Assembly: GCA_964230605.1 (NCBI GenBank)
Contig: CAXRIN010000061.1
Coordinates: 1-26,907 of the forward strand
Source: GCA-002722245 sp964230605
GTDB taxonomy: Bacteria > Bacteroidota > Bacteroidia > Flavobacteriales_C > GCA-002722245
Direction of reading: 5' to 3'
DNA length: 26,907 bases
Shown one piece after another: positions 23,004 through 26,907 of the stretch; the first letter of the stretch is position 1, and each line of letters begins with the position of its first letter. The notes under the pieces are model-generated. The model was not told where the DNA came from and ran no database searches. It saw only the letters and a program-made list of their open reading frames with translations. A program made the translations under genes and the position numbers.

Positions 23004-26000
23004 TTAATCGTAAAATGAATAATCAGAACTTGATTTACTAGCTGCACGTTCTCTACCAATTAAGTTTAGATATTTAACCCAATCATCTATTTCAGTTTTT
23101 ATTTCAGACTCTGTGTATACACTAGATGCTTTACGCTCGATATAGTCTAGGTAGGTTTTATCACTTATTTGAGAAGTATCTTTAGGTTGCAATCCTGCAT
23201 AATGCACATACCATTTATTGTTATAATCAGATTGATGCTTAAAAAAGTAAACATAACCTTCATCATACTTATTTTTAATGTATCTCTTTTCAACAAATTT
23301 CACACTATCTGCAACATCAATTGAAGAAGAGGCATGTATTGCAGACTCCATTAATTGTTCTTGAGAAAGATAGTTTCGATCAAACTTACTCTCTTTACCA
23401 ATGAATTTCAGAGCCTTATAAAAAGCAAACCTATAATCTGGATTTTTAGACAAGCTTAAATATAAACTGTCATGGACTGGTAAATTGTATTTTATCATCA
23501 TTATAGTAGCTACAAATTGATAGTCTTTATCCTCATGACTTAAAAGCGAATTAACATAATTAGAAACCTTCTTATCCTTTTTGTAATAGGGCATCAAAAG
23601 TTTTAAATATTGTGTTAAAGTGTACTGATCGATTGTACTTATTGGATATTCCTTTTTCTTTCCAAAGCTGTAAATAAAGTCGGTATCCTTAAGTTTTACA
23701 GTAGAAGAATAATCACTTTTTCTTCTTCTAGTCTTTTTGGTCGTTGTACTAGCTTTGGCTTCACGAAGAATTAAAGGTTTTTCTCTTTTATAACTTGATG
23801 ATTTAATAAGATTACTATCTAAAAGCATCGCACTTAATTCATACACAGACTCACGATAATCGGTATAGAGCATTAAGTCCCATAAATCCGGATAAAGCTT
23901 TGATGTAAGTGACAAAGAATCGTCTAAATAATGAAAGAAACTTTCAATAGGATTTTCGTTTCTAGTGATTGGAGGTTCTTGAATCAGTAGCTTATCCATC
24001 AGTTTGTACGACTTCTTTGTCCCATACTTTGCCAATGCCTTTAAAACCGAAAATTGAGCTTCGTAATCATCAGTTGATTCCTCATAACGTTCTTTTAAAA
24101 ATGGGAGAATAGCCGGGTGTTTAATATATCCCAATTGCTGTGTTAAATAATTGGCTGTACCTTTTTTATCATTCTCAGGAAATTCATAATTTTTGATGTA
24201 CCAAATCATGCTAGCTACATGATCTTTAGTAAACTTAATTCTATTACTAAGATTAACAGCTCTTTCAATTGATATTGAGTCACCACTTGCTAAATCGGCA
24301 AAAAACAAAGGAGCATTAGATACTGTTATTTCCTTTCCTAAAAGGGAATCCATATCGGGTTTAAACGTTTCAAAGAAAGTAGAAATAAACTTAGATTTAG
24401 GTTGAGCGCCATTATAAGCAGCTCTAATCGTATAAACAACTCCTTTGTTTACTATGGTTTTGACTTCAATTACTTTTTGGCTTCCAGTATCGGAGACAAC
24501 TATTGTCGAAGTGGGAGTGGAAGATTTGTTATCGTATTCTTCTTTGGTGATGATGTAACCGCCTTTTAAATAATCTTCTAATTCATCTTCCCAAAAATCC
24601 TTCATCGTTTTAAAGTGATAATAATCACTATGCTTCAAGTACTTGACTTTTATGGATTCGTAATTTCGATTGTAAAAGAAATCACGGTAATGTTTAACAT
24701 AATCCCATTCATCCTTTTTATCTGCAGATGATTTTCTTCGAACATAATTAAGTAAATCCTCCATTTCTGGAGGAGTAACTGGAGTTGTTACAGTATATTT
24801 TAATACCGTATCATGATAAACAACATATTCATCTTCCAGATAATCATTGGTGAATTTTAAAGAGTTAAAGAATTTTTGTGCTTTTGGATAATCGCTCTTC
24901 GCAATCAATAAATAATAAAAGTTCTTCCAAATATTTGATTGAAGGTAAATTGAATCGCCTTCATTTGTAACAATTATACCATTTGCTGATGATTCATTAC
25001 TTGATATAGTTTTAACAACTTTTACAGAATCAAACTGCTCAGCAAATACTTTAAAAAGATAATTTAATTCAAAAGTATCTTCTTCGATATATCCAAAATC
25101 AGTAAGCCAATCACTTTGTAAAATGAAATAAGAACTGTCATTATTCAAATAAGACTGTACATCATATTTAGGTGGAGAGTTTGTTAAATCAACTGCATGA
25201 ACAGTATTAATTATTGCTGAAGGAAAGGTAATTTGAAAGTCGTTTAAATGAGAAGTATAAACAGTTGGCTTGTCTTTAGGCTGATTGATTTGTACAGAGT
25301 TAATAAACCGGTCTCCGTAAATTTTGGCCCATTCTCCAGTTCCAGCCATCTTAAAAAAGATTATTTCTAATGGAGTGAATACAATTAATCTTCTTTGGAA
25401 ATCACCTTTACGTGTTTCATTCAAAATTTTTATCGCATCAAAACCTGAAACTTTAGTGTGTTTCTGTTCTATAATTTTTCCCTCTACATTTTCAAAAAGT
25501 AAAGAGTCAACTTTCAATTTCCAATAATCAACTGATTTATTGTGAATAGGAGAGTAGGTTTGAAACCTAGAAATGAAGAAGTTTCCTCCGTTAGCCATAT
25601 CAGGGTAGAAATATTGTAAATCTTTACTTTGGCCTTTAGTTTCGTATAATTTACCAGGAATATTTACAGTTATATAACCATCTTTTGTTGTAAAGCTTCT
25701 ATAGGGTAGGTCAAGGAATTTCTTTTCGATAGCATTTTTCTTTTCTTTTGCTAGTAATGATTTGTTTCGCGTTACGGGACGCATAGTGTAGCCTTTTTGC
25801 CTTAGCATTTCAATTACACCTTTATCTCCTGGTAAATGTGCTGCGCCAATCCCTATAAAAATGCTTTTTTGCTGAGCCAAAGTATCTATTCCTTCAGCCA
25901 TGATTCTATTTCTTTCGTGTAGAAAATAATGTAGATAATTATCAGATCTTGCAGTCATTCGAGTGATGGAATCAATAATATCTAGTTTTCCATTTCTGTA

Positions 26001-26651
26001 AGCATCCTCCATTGCTTCACGAATACTCATTTCTTTATTCCATTTTGAATAATAAGTTTTCTTTTTCTTCTTTTTATCATCCTCGTCCTCATCATCTGGA
26101 AGCATAGATAAAACTTGCAGTTTATTGGTTTCCTCAAAGTCTTCAAGATTCAATACATCAATCTTATTTTTACGCGCATATTGATAGATGAATAAATCTA
26201 AATAAGTATTCTCTTCATATTCATCATTGTATTCGGAACCTCGGTATAAGAAGCCATTTTCCAATGAATGTTTTTGACGTAGCGCGTTTTCAAGATCTTT
26301 TTTCTCAGGAGCATCAACTGAAACTAAGTTTTCATAAAAATTATCACTTCCGAGATCATAGTAATCATCAAACCTACTTTTTAATAAACTACTTTCACTT
26401 TCATACATTTCCTCAATCCATTTCCCAGGATCTGATTCTAAGCATACTAGTTCCGCTCCATCCATGGCCATAAAAAAAGTATCGCCCAAATGAAAAGCAA
26501 TTTTATTGCTCACATGCATTGTTCCATAGAGGTAAGATTTCTTTTGTAATCCTTTACCCGAAATTTCCCAGAGTAAGCTTGATTGATTTTGACCAAATAA
26601 TTGTACGAAAACTCCTATTAGAAGGGAGATTGAAAGCAAGATTTTTCTCAT
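23004..26651 (-). CDS. Very large TraB/GumN-domain exported protein
   Basis: A 1215-residue protein with a signal peptide (cleavage near LFG-QN, residue 20). The TraB/GumN domain spans about residues 25-300, with LWEISGKGLQKKSYLYGTMH near the start, HERNRIMAEGI, and GIGAAHLPGDKGVIEMLRQKGY near the end; these carry the conserved GTMH, ERN and GAAHLPG motifs of this putative metalloprotease-like family. A linker of mixed acid and lysine (DDEDEDDKKKKKK) lies inside the domain. About 900 residues follow: repeated beta-rich modules opening with phrases like FTTKDGYITVNIPGKL and YHDTVLKYTVTTP, then helical HEAT-like repeats (ILPFLKERYEE, ALAKYGTKKSYKLMDKLLI). The ATG at 26651 is chosen because it starts the signal peptide; a start at 26678 would add nine residues. 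Standalone GumN proteins are about 300 residues. The function is unknown. Confidence 0.88.
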   Translation of the reverse strand: MRKILLSISLLIGVFVQLFGQNQSSLLWEISGKGLQKKSYLYGTMHVSNKIAFHLGDTFFMAMDGAELVCLESDPGKWIEEMYESESSLLKSRFDDYYDLGSDNFYENLVSVDAPEKKDLENALRQKHSLENGFLYRGSEYNDEYEENTYLDLFIYQYARKNKIDVLNLEDFEETNKLQVLSMLPDDEDEDDKKKKKKTYYSKWNKEMSIREAMEDAYRNGKLDIIDSITRMTARSDNYLHYFLHERNRIMAEGIDTLAQQKSIFIGIGAAHLPGDKGVIEMLRQKGYTMRPVTRNKSLLAKEKKNAIEKKFLDLPYRSFTTKDGYITVNIPGKLYETKGQSKDLQYFYPDMANGGNFFISRFQTYSPIHNKSVDYWKLKVDSLLFENVEGKIIEQKHTKVSGFDAIKILNETRKGDFQRRLIVFTPLEIIFFKMAGTGEWAKIYGDRFINSVQINQPKDKPTVYTSHLNDFQITFPSAIINTVHAVDLTNSPPKYDVQSYLNNDSSYFILQSDWLTDFGYIEEDTFELNYLFKVFAEQFDSVKVVKTISSNESSANGIIVTNEGDSIYLQSNIWKNFYYLLIAKSDYPKAQKFFNSLKFTNDYLEDEYVVYHDTVLKYTVTTPVTPPEMEDLLNYVRRKSSADKKDEWDYVKHYRDFFYNRNYESIKVKYLKHSDYYHFKTMKDFWEDELEDYLKGGYIITKEEYDNKSSTPTSTIVVSDTGSQKVIEVKTIVNKGVVYTIRAAYNGAQPKSKFISTFFETFKPDMDSLLGKEITVSNAPLFFADLASGDSISIERAVNLSNRIKFTKDHVASMIWYIKNYEFPENDKKGTANYLTQQLGYIKHPAILPFLKERYEESTDDYEAQFSVLKALAKYGTKKSYKLMDKLLIQEPPITRNENPIESFFHYLDDSLSLTSKLYPDLWDLMLYTDYRESVYELSAMLLDSNLIKSSSYKREKPLILREAKASTTTKKTRRRKSDYSSTVKLKDTDFIYSFGKKKEYPISTIDQYTLTQYLKLLMPYYKKDKKVSNYVNSLLSHEDKDYQFVATIMMIKYNLPVHDSLYLSLSKNPDYRFAFYKALKFIGKESKFDRNYLSQEQLMESAIHASSSIDVADSVKFVEKRYIKNKYDEGYVYFFKHQSDYNNKWYVHYAGLQPKDTSQISDKTYLDYIERKASSVYTESEIKTEIDDWVKYLNLIGRERAASKSSSDYSFYD

Positions 26652-26770
26652 AGATATCGGATTCCTGTAAAGCAGCAAGTTTAATTATTAATGTTTGCTT
26701 CACAAAGGTTGGTTTTGTTAATAAAACTCAATTCAACTCAGAATTAACATCTTTAAGTATTAAAACTTTA

Positions 26771-26907
26771 CTGATTCCCCACAATTATACCTAAACCGTA
26801 AGTTGAGTACGGAGTGAACACCTTTCTTTACAGAAAAGATTGGTTATGAATATTTTAAGGTTTATTGAAGAGTTTCCAGATGAACACAGTTGTATCACTC
26901 ATTTTAA
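26771..26907 (+). mobile_element. Left end of a probable IS1595-family insertion sequence (truncated by the window)
   Basis: The 167-bp gap after the TraB gene leads into the start of a transposase. The left inverted repeat should lie between about 26760 and 26845, but I cannot fix its edge without the right end. A small inverted repeat, CCGTA (26796-26800) / TACGG (26808-26812), is present upstream of the transposase start. Confidence 0.35.
26846..26907 (+). CDS. IS1595-family transposase, N-terminal fragment (runs off the window)
   Basis: Twenty codons are visible from the ATG at 26846: MNILRFIEEFPDEHSCITHF. The pattern of a hydrophobic start, FPDE and a following cysteine matches the opening of IS1595-type DDE transposases, where it precedes a zinc-binding region. 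The rest, including the catalytic residues, lies beyond the window, so activity cannot be judged. Confidence 0.6.
   Translation, partial: MNILRFIEEFPDEHSCITHF

Overview
The window looks like chromosomal DNA of a member of the Bacteroidota, most likely order Flavobacteriales. The DNA is AT-rich. There are candidate promoters of the Bacteroidetes -7 type (TAnnTTTG). Transketolase is split into two subunits, there is a TamL-type Omp85 lipoprotein and a MORN/YwqK-like protein, and one small membrane protein resembles the N-terminal part of GldL. Coding density is high and no gene-free stretch exceeds 300 bp. I see no rRNA, tRNA or CRISPR array.

Layout. Positions 1-122 hold the possible tail of an upstream gene. 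It overlaps a MORN-repeat protein (85-642), which converges end to end with mtaB, a tRNA methylthiotransferase (1944-643, minus). A LacI-family regulator follows (2118-3114); a frameshift separates its helix-turn-helix from its sugar-binding domain. Next come the two transketolase halves (3294-4139 and 5548-6501) with an exported von Willebrand A protein between them (4149-5507). On the minus strand lies TamL (8823-6580). Divergent from it runs a tightly packed five-gene plus-strand operon: SpoU-type RNA methyltransferase, asparagine synthase, and a lipoprotein/permease/ATPase importer of the iron-siderophore/cobalamin type (8876-14069).

Positions 14074-14805 carry three copies of a GTAGAGACG-type GC-rich palindromic repeat. 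Two copies double as minus-strand terminators and flank a GldL-like membrane protein gene. Further along the minus strand are two tandem FKBP prolyl isomerases (one apparently cytoplasmic, one a lipoprotein) and a YcxB-like protein. A TetR-ABC-HlyD-TolC type I export operon (22178-17094) comes next; the ATPase of its ABC protein has lost nearly every catalytic motif except Walker A. A divergent RsuA/RluE-type pseudouridine synthase follows. Then comes a very large TraB/GumN protein (26651-23004) with about 900 residues of additional C-terminal sequence. The window ends inside the first codons of an IS1595-like transposase.

Most genes are housekeeping or envelope functions: RNA modification, the pentose phosphate pathway, outer-membrane biogenesis, periplasmic folding, metal uptake and export. 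I found no clear new defence or biosynthetic system. The most unusual items are the degenerate ABC ATPase in an otherwise intact export operon, the broken LacI gene, the palindromic repeats used as terminators, and the giant TraB fusion.
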